Assembly: GCA_023443285.1 (NCBI GenBank)
Contig: JAEZVB010000014.1
Span: 1-58,715, forward strand
Reading direction: 5' to 3'
Origin: Bacillota bacterium
Lineage (GTDB): Bacteria > Bacillota > Negativicutes > Sporomusales > Sporomusaceae
Length of the DNA stretch: 58,715 nt
Below, piece by piece: positions 35,326 to 43,921 of this stretch (its first letter is position 1; the number at the start of each line of letters is the position of its first letter). The position numbers were made by a program, and so were the translations under genes. The notes under the pieces are model-generated. The model worked only from the letters and a program-made list of their open reading frames with translations, ran no database searches and was not told where the DNA came from.

Positions 35326-35992
35326 TTGCCGGTAGAGATTTTCGCTGTTCGCGGCGCTGGCTGTAGAGTGTCAATAAGTCAGGGGGTTCCGGGGACTTAA
35401 GCAGATATCCGGGAGCCAGTTCCTGACACTTTTCTACAGCAGCTGTCAGGTCATAAAAGACTTCCCATTTGGCTTTAACCAAGTCTTTACCTGTAAGGCG
35501 CAGCAAATAAGCCGGATGATAGGTGGCAATGGCCGGGATATCATGTTTCGTGGTGAACCAGCGCCCCCGGTCTTTGGTGATACGGGCTGTAGGGTCAAGC
35601 AGATATTTTAAAGCCACACTGCCTAGTGCAATGATAATCTTTGGTTTAACTAAAGCCAGTTCCTGGTCAAGCCAGGTAGTTGCGCAAAATTGCCCTTCGT
35701 CAACTGTTGGTGTCCGGTTATTTTTGGGACGGCATTTAATTACATTAGTGGTATATACGCAATCGCGGGTGACGCCAACACTGCTCAGCGCCTTATCTAG
35801 CAGTTGACCGGACGGACCGACTAAAGGAACGCCATATTCATCCTCGACTCCGCCGGGTCCTTCACCGACAATAGCCAACGGGCTTTGCCGAGAGCCATTA
35901 TAGGAGGTAGGGCCGATGGCAGACTGACAGAGCGGACAAGCATTGCACGTAAGCAGCGCTTGCTCAAGCTGTTCGTGTGTAGTAAAAATCAT
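35321..35992 (-). CDS. Type-4 (Fe-S) uracil-DNA glycosylase
   Basis: Protein of 223 residues. It shows the family-4 layout: CNACPLC (two Fe-S cysteines), VGEGPGGVEDEYG with the uracil-site residues, NVIKCRPKNNR and a later Cys in the ETHC-like position (GQFCATTW), and the C-terminal TYHPAYLLR catalytic loop. It removes uracil from DNA arising by cytosine deamination. ATG 35992 was chosen because GAGGTG lies 6 bases upstream; a GTG three codons earlier (36001) is possible. It is transcribed alone toward the flavoprotein gene. Confidence 0.92.
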   Translation of the reverse strand: MIFTTHEQLEQALLTCNACPLCQSAIGPTSYNGSRQSPLAIVGEGPGGVEDEYGVPLVGPSGQLLDKALSSVGVTRDCVYTTNVIKCRPKNNRTPTVDEGQFCATTWLDQELALVKPKIIIALGSVALKYLLDPTARITKDRGRWFTTKHDIPAIATYHPAYLLRLTGKDLVKAKWEVFYDLTAAVEKCQELAPGYLLKSPEPPDLLTLYSQRREQRKSLPAK

Positions 35993-36118
35993 GGGTTTCA
36001 CCTCGCTGCTTTATTTCGCGCAACTTACGAAAAAATCCTTTTGCAAAAAAGAGAATCAATCGATGAATAATCGCTTTACCAGTATTGGAAAAATATTATA
36101 TTATTGTGCTAATATGGC

Positions 36119-36148
36119 TTGACGTGTAGATAGAATTCGAACTAAAAT
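36119..36148 (+). promoter_or_regulatory. Possible promoter for the HD-GYP gene
   Basis: TTGACG (36119-36124) and TAAAAT (36143-36148), 18-base spacer, about 100 bases upstream of the start codon. Confidence 0.45.
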
Positions 36149-36252
36149 ATAATCGTATAAGTACCAGGATAATAGATTTCAGCGTTTTCCATAACAGCTT
36201 TAATTACGGCAAGAATAGTTGACTTTATACCCGCAGGAAAGGAAGCAACTTT

Positions 36253-36843
36253 ATGTGCATAATTGATACGTTCTGCCAAGCAATTGGTGAGCGGGATAGT
36301 TATACTATTGAACACAGCAAGAAAGTGGCCTGCCTGATGGCTAGTTTTGCACAGTATGTCAAACTTCCTGGTGAAGATGTAACAATGGCCTATCTGTTAG
36401 GTATTGTTCATGATATTGGTAAGGTAAAAGTACCCGATCATATTCTAAATAAACCGGGGCGGCTAAGCGAGGACGAGTTTGCCGTAATTAAGCAGCATCC
36501 GGACATCGGTGCCGGACTCATATCTCAGGTGGAGGGGATGGAAAAGGTGGCTGACATCGTGCGTCATCACCATGAACGTTTTGATGGTCACGGATATGGA
36601 CAAGGCCTCTTAGGCAAGAAGATTCCCTTTTTTAGCCGGATGTTATCAGTTTGTGATTCCTTTGATGCCATGACTAGTTCCCGGTGTTATCGCCCGACCC
36701 CGCTGAGTGTAAGTAAGGCCTTGGAGGAAGTTGTCAAGTGTGCAGGTACACAGTTCGACCCGGAAATTTGTAAGTCCTTCGTTGAATTTATTCAATCCCA
36801 TATGGAACAGGGTGAGTTAACGCTAGCCGTGTCTGATGCCTAG
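36253..36843 (+). CDS. HD-GYP domain protein with GYG variant
   Basis: Stand-alone HD-GYP domain of 196 residues: LLGIVHDIGKVKVPDHIL holds the HD metal site, then KQHPDIG, VRHHHERFDG and the C-terminal FDAMTSSRCYR. HD-GYP proteins hydrolyse cyclic di-GMP. The name-giving motif reads HGYGQGL here rather than GYPxGL, so Pro is replaced by Gly; the metal-ligand histidines are intact, so activity is likely but not assured. ATG follows AGGAAAGGAAG. It precedes the serS T-box but has its own upstream promoter. There is a diguanylate cyclase at 7765-8733 in the same window. Confidence 0.9.
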   Translation: MCIIDTFCQAIGERDSYTIEHSKKVACLMASFAQYVKLPGEDVTMAYLLGIVHDIGKVKVPDHILNKPGRLSEDEFAVIKQHPDIGAGLISQVEGMEKVADIVRHHHERFDGHGYGQGLLGKKIPFFSRMLSVCDSFDAMTSSRCYRPTPLSVSKALEEVVKCAGTQFDPEICKSFVEFIQSHMEQGELTLAVSDA

Positions 36844-36854
36844 CGGGCAGGTGC

Positions 36855-36883
36855 TTTACTTTTTATAGCGAATAATGTATAAT
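36855..36883 (+). promoter_or_regulatory. serS T-box promoter
   Basis: TTTACT (36855-36860) and TATAAT (36878-36883) with a 17-base spacer, just before the leader. Confidence 0.7.
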
Positions 36884-36914
36884 TTTATAATACATAATAT
36901 ATGCTAGTATATAT

Positions 36915-37147
36915 TGATATCGTTAGATGCAATGACAGGGTTGCGCATAATAGAGAGTTTTTCAGAGAATTGGCGGCATGGTGCGAGCCAGTAACATCTA
37001 TTAGGCCATCCACCCAATGAGCATGCGGCGATGAGTCGCACGGTTCACACCCGTTATGTGTGCCGAGTGGACTGCTATAGTCAATAAGGGTGGCAACGCG
37101 GGAGAATTAACTCCCGTCCCTATTATCAGGGACGGGAGTTTTTTTAT
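36915..37147 (+). promoter_or_regulatory. Serine T-box leader of serS
   Basis: Stem I (GTTAGATG near 36922 pairing with CATCTA near 36994) shows TCC as specifier in GGCCATCCACC (about 37005-37015). The T-box sequence GGGTGGCAACGCGGG is at 37088-37102; its TGGC bulge pairs with the GCCA end of tRNA-Ser. The terminator is CTCCCGTCCCT (37111-37121) with AGGGACGGGAG plus T-run (to 37147). It is a conventional single T-box. Confidence 0.93.
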
Positions 37148-37167
37148 ATTAAGGAGGATATGGTATC

Positions 37168-38436
37168 ATGTTAGACATTAAATTTGTGCGGAGCAATCCT
37201 GAAGTAGTGGAACAAGCCCTGAAAAACCGGGGAGCGGCTATGAGTTTGACAGAGTTTATCAATCAAGAAAAAGAGCGGCGGGAACTGCTGGCTGAGGTTG
37301 AAACACTCAAAAATAAACGCAATACTGTGTCCCAGGAGATTAGCCAAAAGAAGAAAGCTGGCGAAAATGCTGATGCTATGATTGTGGAAATGCGGGAAGT
37401 CGGCGACCGTATTGCTGAGATTGATGCCAAGGTTAAGGATGTTGAGACAGCGCTTAACGATATTATCCTGAGCATCCCCAATGTGCCTCATGCTTCTGTA
37501 CCGGTAGGCAAAGACGAACATGCCAACCAGGAAATGCGCCGCTGGGGTACGCCGCGGGAGTTTTCCTTTGAACCGAAAGCTCACTGGGAGATTGGCGAAA
37601 AGCTGGGAATTCTTGATTTTGAACGGGGCGGCAAGGTAACTGGAGCCAGATTTACTTTTTGTAAAGGTCTGGGTTCGCGGCTAGAGCGTTCGCTTATCAA
37701 CTTCATGCTTGACTTGCATACCAAAGAGCATGGGTATACCGAGTTTTTCCCACCCTTTATCGTCAATGATGCCAGTATGGTGGGCACCGGACAATTACCC
37801 AAATTTGCCGAAGATATGTTTAAACTGGAAGGTCTCAACTATTATCTTATTCCGACTGCCGAGGTGCCGATTACTAATTACCACCGTCAGGAAATTTTGG
37901 ATGCCAAAGACCTGCCGCTGTATTACACTGCCTACAGTGCCTGTTTCCGGGCTGAGGCCGGTGCTGCCGGCCGCGATACCCGTGGTCTTATCCGCCAGCA
38001 TCAGTTTAATAAAGTAGAAATGGTTAAGTTTACTGTGCCGGAAGAATCTTATAATGAATTGGAGAAACTCACCCTTAATGCCGAAAAGGTTCTGCAACTT
38101 TTAGGGTTGCCGCATCGTACTATGCTATTATGTAGCGGTGATATGGGCTTTTCGTCTGCCAAGACCTATGACCTTGAGGTGTGGCTGCCTAGCTTCAACA
38201 CCTATCGGGAGATTTCTTCCTGCTCCAACTTTGAAGACTTCCAGGCTCGCCGCGCCGAAATCAAATTCCGTCGTGAGCCCAAAGCTAAGCCGGAATTTGT
38301 GCATACCCTGAACGGTTCTGGGGTTGCCATTGGTCGGACTGTGGCTGCAATCTTAGAGAACTATCAGCAGGAAGACGGTTCGGTAATTGTACCTGAACTG
38401 CTGCGCCCGTATATGGGTGTTGATGTAATAAAGTAA
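37168..38436 (+). CDS. serS: Seryl-tRNA synthetase
   Basis: Class II synthetase of 422 residues. N-terminal coiled-coil arm (about 25-105) that grips the long variable arm of tRNA-Ser, then the catalytic core with motif 2 (SACFRAEAGAAGRDTRG) and motif 3 (NGSGVAIGRTVAAILE). Charges tRNA-Ser, and also tRNA-Sec in organisms that make selenoproteins; a selC gene lies at 55731. ATG follows AAGGAGGA. Controlled by the Ser T-box immediately upstream. Confidence 0.97.
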   Translation: MLDIKFVRSNPEVVEQALKNRGAAMSLTEFINQEKERRELLAEVETLKNKRNTVSQEISQKKKAGENADAMIVEMREVGDRIAEIDAKVKDVETALNDIILSIPNVPHASVPVGKDEHANQEMRRWGTPREFSFEPKAHWEIGEKLGILDFERGGKVTGARFTFCKGLGSRLERSLINFMLDLHTKEHGYTEFFPPFIVNDASMVGTGQLPKFAEDMFKLEGLNYYLIPTAEVPITNYHRQEILDAKDLPLYYTAYSACFRAEAGAAGRDTRGLIRQHQFNKVEMVKFTVPEESYNELEKLTLNAEKVLQLLGLPHRTMLLCSGDMGFSSAKTYDLEVWLPSFNTYREISSCSNFEDFQARRAEIKFRREPKAKPEFVHTLNGSGVAIGRTVAAILENYQQEDGSVIVPELLRPYMGVDVIK

Positions 38437-38447
38437 AAATTTTACTA

Positions 38448-38476
38448 TTGACAGTAATTCTTGTCCTTTGTTAGAA
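38448..38476 (+). promoter_or_regulatory. gcv operon promoter
   Basis: TTGACA (38448-38453) and TTAGAA (38471-38476) with a 17-base spacer, upstream of the glycine riboswitch and just past the serS stop. Confidence 0.65.
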
Positions 38477-38513
38477 TTGAGTAAACAATCGAATAATTGT
38501 GGGATGATGGTTA

Positions 38514-38708
38514 TAGGAGAGACCGCATAATCTGCGGCGCCGAAGGAGTAAGTACTTTGTCAAACTCTCAGGCAAAAGGACTATGACCGGACTATACTCT
38601 GGAGAGTACATCTGCTTGCAGGTGTCACCGATGGGGAGCTCCTCCGGGAGCAAATCTCTCAGGTACAATGGACAGAGGCAAAGGGAACTATTCCCTTTGC
38701 CTCTTTTT
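38514..38708 (+). promoter_or_regulatory. Tandem glycine riboswitch with terminator
   Basis: Aptamer 1 (about 38514-38588) has AGGAGAGACCGC, GCGCCGAAGGAG and CTCTCAGGCAAAAGGAC. Aptamer 2 (about 38596-38678) has CTGGAGAGT, CACCGATGGGGAG and CTCTCAGGTACAATGGACAG. Both match the gcvT RNA motif. A terminator follows: AGAGGCAAAGGGAA (38674-38687) with TTCCCTTTGCCTCT plus T-run to 38708. By analogy with the Bacillus gcvT element, glycine binding should prevent termination and switch the operon on. Confidence 0.95.
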
Positions 38709-38801
38709 AGTTTCCCAAATAGGTTGCTGCTTGCTTGGCAGCAGGCGGGGAATAGTGTTCACAAAGGTACCTATAATAGAGAGAAGAGGAGGGATTATTG
38801 C

Positions 38802-39905
38802 ATGACAGCACGGCAAACGCCGATTTATGAGACGCACGTCAAATATAGTGGTAAAATTGTGGAATTCGGCGGCTGGTTGCTTCCTGTCCAGTATGCGGGC
38901 ATTCTGGACGAACACAAAGCGGTGAGAGAAAAGGCTGGATTATTTGACGTATCCCACATGGGCGAGGTGCTAGTCAAAGGGCCTGATGCGTTAGCCTTTT
39001 TGCAGAAACTGGTGACAAATGATGTTGGCAAAATAGCAGATACCCAAGTGCAATATTCGCCGATGTGCTATCCGGATGGAGGCACTGTGGATGACCTGCT
39101 AATTTACAAACGTAGTCAGGATGAGTATTTCCTGGTTATAAATGCAGCCAATATTGATAAGGATTGGCAGTGGATGCAGGATAATAGCAGTGGGTTTCAG
39201 CTTGAACTTACCAACCTGTCGGCTACTACTGCCGAACTGGCTTTACAGGGGCCATTGGCGGAGACTATTTTAAGCAAGCTGACAACTGCAGCGTTGTCAA
39301 CGTTACAATACTACTGGTTTATCCCAGAAGCTGAAGTGGCTGGTAAACAAGTCATGATTTCTCGAACAGGCTATACCGGGGAAGACGGTTTTGAAATTTA
39401 TTGCCGCCCGGAAGATGTGTCTCTTCTGTGGGAGGCTGTTATGGAAGCAGGTAAGCCTTATGGATTACTACCAACCGGACTAGGCTGCCGGGACACACTC
39501 AGGTTTGAAGCCGCGCTGCCGCTGTATGGACATGAATTATCAGCTTCCATTACGCCCATAGAAGCTGGTCTTAGCAAATTTGTTTCGCTGGCGAAAGGCG
39601 ACTTTAACGGGCGCGAGGTATTAGCTCAGCAACTGCAAACAGGCGTTAAGCGCAAATGTGTCGGCTTTGTACTGACAGGACGGGGAGTTCCCAGAGCTGA
39701 ATATCCGGTTGTTTATGAGGGGCGCCGGATTGGTATAGTAACTACCGGTTCGTATGCACCGACACTTGATAAGAATATGGGATTGGCTTTGGTGGATGCT
39801 CAGTATGCGACAATCGGTCAGCAGTTTGCGATCGAAATACGCGGGAAAGAGATTGCCGCCGAAGTGATTAAAAAACCGTTTTATTCAAAATCGAAAGGAG
39901 AATGA
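38802..39905 (+). CDS. gcvT: Glycine cleavage T-protein (aminomethyltransferase)
   Basis: Protein of 367 residues. KAGLFDVSHMGEV, the folate-site Asp in SRTGYTGEDGFEIYC, and the C-terminal barrel (TTGSYAPTLDKNMGLA) are diagnostic. It moves the methylene group from the H-protein lipoyl arm to tetrahydrofolate and releases ammonia. ATG 38802 has GAGGAGGG upstream; the frame is open further left into the riboswitch, but that is not coding. First gene of the operon; gcvH follows after 3 bases. Confidence 0.96.
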   Translation: MTARQTPIYETHVKYSGKIVEFGGWLLPVQYAGILDEHKAVREKAGLFDVSHMGEVLVKGPDALAFLQKLVTNDVGKIADTQVQYSPMCYPDGGTVDDLLIYKRSQDEYFLVINAANIDKDWQWMQDNSSGFQLELTNLSATTAELALQGPLAETILSKLTTAALSTLQYYWFIPEAEVAGKQVMISRTGYTGEDGFEIYCRPEDVSLLWEAVMEAGKPYGLLPTGLGCRDTLRFEAALPLYGHELSASITPIEAGLSKFVSLAKGDFNGREVLAQQLQTGVKRKCVGFVLTGRGVPRAEYPVVYEGRRIGIVTTGSYAPTLDKNMGLALVDAQYATIGQQFAIEIRGKEIAAEVIKKPFYSKSKGE

Positions 39906-39908
39906 GTT

Positions 39909-40298
39909 ATGAATATTCCTAAAGAACTTAAGTATTCCAAAGATCATGAGTGGATAAAGGTAGAGGGTAACATTGTAGTCATTGGGATTACTGACTATGC
40001 TCAGTCACAGCTCGGTGATGTGGTTTTCGTAGAATTGCCAAAAGAGGGCGACGAATTAGCTGCCGGATCAGGACTGGCGGTAGTAGAATCGGTCAAGGCG
40101 GTATCTGATGTCTACGCGCCTATTTCCGGTAAGGTAATCGAAGGTAATGAAGCGTTGGCTGATGCACCAGAGCTGATTAACCAAGAACCATATAGCGGTG
40201 GCTGGATTGCCAAAATTGAAATTACCGACACGACAGAACTGGAAAAACTCTTAGATAGTCAAGCCTATGAACAATTGGTGTCTGAGGGAGGGCATTAA
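39909..40298 (+). CDS. gcvH: Glycine cleavage H-protein
   Basis: Protein of 129 residues. Lipoyl domain with the modified Lys63 in VVESVKAVSDVYAP. Its lipoyl arm carries the aminomethyl group between P-, T- and L-proteins. ATG follows AAAGGAGAATG and lies almost directly after gcvT. The radical SAM and LipM genes at the end of the operon are likely to build the lipoyl group on this protein. Confidence 0.97.
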   Translation: MNIPKELKYSKDHEWIKVEGNIVVIGITDYAQSQLGDVVFVELPKEGDELAAGSGLAVVESVKAVSDVYAPISGKVIEGNEALADAPELINQEPYSGGWIAKIEITDTTELEKLLDSQAYEQLVSEGGH

Positions 40299-40299
40299 T

Positions 40300-41646
40300 A
40301 TGCCTTGGAGCTATCTGCCACATACCCCGGAAGACCGCAACACCATGTTGGCGGCGATTGGCGTCAATTCGGTAGAAGAGCTATTTGTTGATATTCCATC
40401 TGACCTCCGCCTTAAGCGGCCATTGTCGCTGCCGGCAGCTATGTCTGAACCTGAACTGGCCGCTCATGTAGCTGGGCTGGCTAATAAGAATATAAGTGTT
40501 ATGGAGTATGCCTGTTTTTTAGGTGGCGGTATTTATGACCATTACATACCAAGTGTTGTTGACCATGTGCTCAGACGTTCTGAATTTTATACAGCCTATA
40601 CCCAGTATCAGCCTGAGATATCGCAAGGGTATCTCCAGGCTTTGTGGGAATATCAAAGCTTGATTTGCGAGCTAACAGGTATGGCTGTAGCCAATGCCTC
40701 GATGTATGATGGTGGTACGGCTCTGGCGGAAGCTGCGATGATGGCGGCTTCCGCCACCGGACGAAGGGAATTATTGGTGGCCAATACCATTCATCCCCAT
40801 TACCGAACGCTGTTAAGCACGTATGCTATTGACCGGGGCTATACCATTAGCGAGCTTGGTTATCAGGACGGTCAACTTGACAGCAAACAACTTGCTGCTA
40901 AATTAAGTAAGACAACAGCCGCTATTCTATTGCAGACACCAAATTTCTTCGGCTGTATCGAAGATGTTAAGAATATTGTCGCTATGGCACATGCGCAAGG
41001 CGCGCTGGTGATTGTGTCTGTTGATCCGATTTCCCTTGGACTTTTAGAGGCTCCTGGCCGGCTTGGTGTTGATATTGTGGTAGGAGAAGGCCAGAGCTTG
41101 GGGATTCCTCTGTCGTTTGGCGGGCCCTATCTGGGCTTTTTCGCAACAACTGAAAAGCTTATGCGCAAGATGCCGGGAAGGATTGTCGGCCAGACAACCG
41201 ACAAGGAAGGCAGGCGGGGCTTTGTCCTGACACTACAGGCTCGTGAACAGCATATCCGCCGGGAAAAGGCAACCTCGAATATTTGCTCCAATGAAGCATT
41301 GTGTGCTTTGGCGGCAGCCGTGTATTTGAATACTGTCGGCAAAGAGGGGCTTAAGCAGGTGGCGGCGTTATCGCTTAGAAAATCTCATTATGCCTATAAA
41401 CAACTGACCGCTGTCAACGGCTGTGAAGTCGTTTTTGCAGCGCCTTTCTTTAAAGAATTTGTTGTGCGTTTGAATAAGCCGGTTGCCGAGGTCAACAAAC
41501 AATTGCTTAAGGACAAAATAATTGGCGGCCTTGATCTGGGCAGCTACTATCCGGAACTTGGCGGCTGTATGCTTATTGCGGTGACCGAACAACGATCAAG
41601 TGAACAAATTGATCGGCTTGTTGCCAGATTGGGGGCAATGGCATGA
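40300..41646 (+). CDS. gcvPA: Glycine dehydrogenase (decarboxylating) subunit 1
   Basis: Protein of 448 residues, the N-terminal half of the split P-protein found in Firmicutes. Motifs include YTAYTQYQPEISQGYLQALWEYQ and the GEGQSLGIPLSFGGPYLG segment. With subunit 2 it decarboxylates glycine and loads the aminomethyl group on GcvH. ATG 40300 is 7 bases after GAGGGAGG, whereas an upstream in-frame extension lies inside gcvH. It overlaps subunit 2 by 4 bases. Confidence 0.96.
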   Translation: MPWSYLPHTPEDRNTMLAAIGVNSVEELFVDIPSDLRLKRPLSLPAAMSEPELAAHVAGLANKNISVMEYACFLGGGIYDHYIPSVVDHVLRRSEFYTAYTQYQPEISQGYLQALWEYQSLICELTGMAVANASMYDGGTALAEAAMMAASATGRRELLVANTIHPHYRTLLSTYAIDRGYTISELGYQDGQLDSKQLAAKLSKTTAAILLQTPNFFGCIEDVKNIVAMAHAQGALVIVSVDPISLGLLEAPGRLGVDIVVGEGQSLGIPLSFGGPYLGFFATTEKLMRKMPGRIVGQTTDKEGRRGFVLTLQAREQHIRREKATSNICSNEALCALAAAVYLNTVGKEGLKQVAALSLRKSHYAYKQLTAVNGCEVVFAAPFFKEFVVRLNKPVAEVNKQLLKDKIIGGLDLGSYYPELGGCMLIAVTEQRSSEQIDRLVARLGAMA

Positions 41647-43100
41647 GGAGAGAAAACAAGAAAGCGCTGATTTTTGAACTAAGCAAACCAGGTCGGCGGG
41701 CTATTGATTTACCACAGTGTGATGTGCCGGAAGAGGATATTGAGGCTTTGATTCCCGCACAGTTTCTCAGACAGCAGGCGGCCGAGCTGCCGGAAGTTAG
41801 CCAGCTTGATTTGATGCGTCATTATAATGGCTTGTCTGAGCGCAACTTTGGCGTTGATTCAGGCTTTTATCCGCTAGGCTCGTGCACCATGAAATATAAT
41901 CCCAAGATTAACGAGGATGCCTGCCGCTTGCCGGGTTTTGCGCAAATTCATCCGTTGCAATCTGACGAGACTGTGCAGGGAGCGCTGGAACTCTTATATA
42001 ACATGGAAATGTATTTGGCGGAAATTGCCGGAATGGATGCTGTCACTATGCAACCGGCAGCCGGGGCTCATGGCGAGCTGACCGGAATTAAACTTATTAG
42101 AGCGTATCACCGTCACCGGGGACAAAACCGCACCAAAGTAATTGTGCCTGACTCGGCTCATGGTACTAACCCGGCGACGGCTGCTGTCTGTGGCCTGGAT
42201 ATTGTCGAGATAAAATCGCATGCTGACGGCGCGGTTGATCTTGATGCGCTAAAAGCCGCTGTTGGTGATGATACAGCGGCACTTATGCTGACAAACCCCA
42301 GCACTTTGGGGTTATTTGAGAAAAATATCAAAAAGATTGCGCGCATTGTTCACGAAGCCGGTGGGCTCTTGTATTACGATGGTGCCAACGCCAATGCCAT
42401 CATGGGTCTGACCCGTCCTGGTGATATGGGCTTTGATGTCGTGCACTTTAATCTTCACAAAACCTTTAGTACGCCACATGGCGGCGGTGGTCCTGGTTCA
42501 GGGCCGATTGGTGTAAAAAAAGACCTCATGCCATTTTTGCCAACGCCGCTTGTTGTTAAGCAAGCAGGCAAATTCCGGTTGGAGGAAAATGTACCGCATT
42601 CGATTGGCAAGGTGCACTCTTTCTATGGGAATTTTGGGGTTATTGTCAGGGCATATGCTTATATCCGAGCAATGGGTCCTTACGGTCTCAAACTTTCCAG
42701 TCAGGATGCTGTGCTTAATGCCAACTATTGTTTGAGTCAGCTTAAAACGGATTTTTATGCGCCCTTTGAACGGTTCTGCATGCATGAATGTATTATTACC
42801 CCGAAACACCAAAAAACATATGGGATTCATACCCTTGATATTGCCAAACGCCTGCTGGATTATGGCTATCATCCGCCGACAATCTATTTCCCGCTGATTG
42901 TGGAAGAGGCCATGATGATTGAACCCACGGAAACCGAAAGCAAGGAAACGCTGGACGGCTTTATTGCAGTCATGCGCCAGATTGCCGGGGAAGCCCAAGA
43001 AGATCCAACATTGATCACAGAGGCGCCGCGCACCACTGTGGTAGGGCGTCTTGACGAAACTGCTGCTGCTCGCAAGCCTGTGGTAAAATGGCAAAAGTAG
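41643..43100 (+). CDS. gcvPB: Glycine dehydrogenase (decarboxylating) subunit 2
   Basis: Protein of 485 residues, the C-terminal, PLP-binding half of split P-protein. The PLP Lys lies in FNLHKTFSTPHGGGGPG, and the substrate region includes SDETVQGALELLY and DSAHGTNPATA. ATGA overlap with gcvPA ensures matched synthesis. Its 3' end overlaps the first radical SAM gene by 13 bases. Confidence 0.96.
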   Translation: MRRENKKALIFELSKPGRRAIDLPQCDVPEEDIEALIPAQFLRQQAAELPEVSQLDLMRHYNGLSERNFGVDSGFYPLGSCTMKYNPKINEDACRLPGFAQIHPLQSDETVQGALELLYNMEMYLAEIAGMDAVTMQPAAGAHGELTGIKLIRAYHRHRGQNRTKVIVPDSAHGTNPATAAVCGLDIVEIKSHADGAVDLDALKAAVGDDTAALMLTNPSTLGLFEKNIKKIARIVHEAGGLLYYDGANANAIMGLTRPGDMGFDVVHFNLHKTFSTPHGGGGPGSGPIGVKKDLMPFLPTPLVVKQAGKFRLEENVPHSIGKVHSFYGNFGVIVRAYAYIRAMGPYGLKLSSQDAVLNANYCLSQLKTDFYAPFERFCMHECIITPKHQKTYGIHTLDIAKRLLDYGYHPPTIYFPLIVEEAMMIEPTETESKETLDGFIAVMRQIAGEAQEDPTLITEAPRTTVVGRLDETAAARKPVVKWQK

Positions 43101-43921
43101 AATTCCTGCCACTACCTGATACCATCAAGTTTGCGTATCCGCAAAATACCAAACCAATCAGTGTAACAGGTACAGAGTGTGAGCTTAATTGCGCCCATTG
43201 CGGTGGGCATTATCTGCAACATATGCAGCCACTTGCTGATATCACCGGGACTGGCGCTGACACCAGCGCCAGCTGGCTGGTGAGCGGGGGCTGCCGGGCT
43301 GACGGGGCTGTGCCGGTTGCGCAGCATCTTCATAGGCTGCGGGAGCTTAAAGACCATAAACGGTTTAACATGCATGTCGGGCTAGTCAGTGACGCTGTTA
43401 TTGAGGAGCTGGCAAGTGTAGCAGATTGTGTGTCCTTCGATTTTGTTGTTGATAACGCTACAATCGGAGAAGTGTTTGGTACTGGCCGCACGGCAGACGA
43501 TTATGTAGCCTGTTATCAGGCGCTACAACGCAAGGTCAAGGTAATGCCGCATGTCTGCATAGGCCTTAAAGGCGGCGAAATCAGCGGCGAATACCGAGCT
43601 TTACAATTATTGCGGGAGCTAGGTGCCGAGACGGTGACCTTCATTATTTTTATGCCGACGCGGGGAACCCGGTATGCCGACAGGCAGCCGCCTGACCTAG
43701 CGGCAACAGCGCGCCTATTGAGTTATGCGCGGCTAACCTTTCCGGATATTCCGCTTCATCTTGGTTGTATGCGGCCTGGTGGGCGCTACCGGGAGGAAAT
43801 TGATAAATGGGCTGTCCGGGTAGGTTTTGATGTAATTGTCAATCCGGCACCCGCAGCCGTCAAACTGGCCGAGAAGCTGGGACTTGTTCTAACGCGGGGA
43901 GAGGAGTGCTGCGTGTTATGA
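43088..43921 (+). CDS. Radical SAM protein, probable lipoyl synthase component (LipS-type)
   Basis: Protein of 277 residues. Radical SAM cluster motif Cys-X3-Cys-X2-Cys in GTECELNCAHCGGHYL (about residues 33-41), followed by a (beta/alpha) barrel-like region; ends with ECCVL. It is not LipA: LipA has a second N-terminal CX4CX5C cluster, absent here. Two-component lipoyl synthases LipS1/LipS2, each with a single radical SAM cluster, are known from archaea and anaerobes and lie beside glycine cleavage genes. This gene overlaps gcvPB by 13 bases and the next radical SAM gene by 4, which fits such a pair. Which of the two it is I cannot say with certainty. Confidence 0.82.
   Translation: MAKVEFLPLPDTIKFAYPQNTKPISVTGTECELNCAHCGGHYLQHMQPLADITGTGADTSASWLVSGGCRADGAVPVAQHLHRLRELKDHKRFNMHVGLVSDAVIEELASVADCVSFDFVVDNATIGEVFGTGRTADDYVACYQALQRKVKVMPHVCIGLKGGEISGEYRALQLLRELGAETVTFIIFMPTRGTRYADRQPPDLAATARLLSYARLTFPDIPLHLGCMRPGGRYREEIDKWAVRVGFDVIVNPAPAAVKLAEKLGLVLTRGEECCVL

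Noticed and set aside
38583..38801. Upstream extension of gcvT
   Set aside because: This open stretch lies within the glycine riboswitch and its terminator; ATG 38802 has a ribosome site and gives the family N-terminus.
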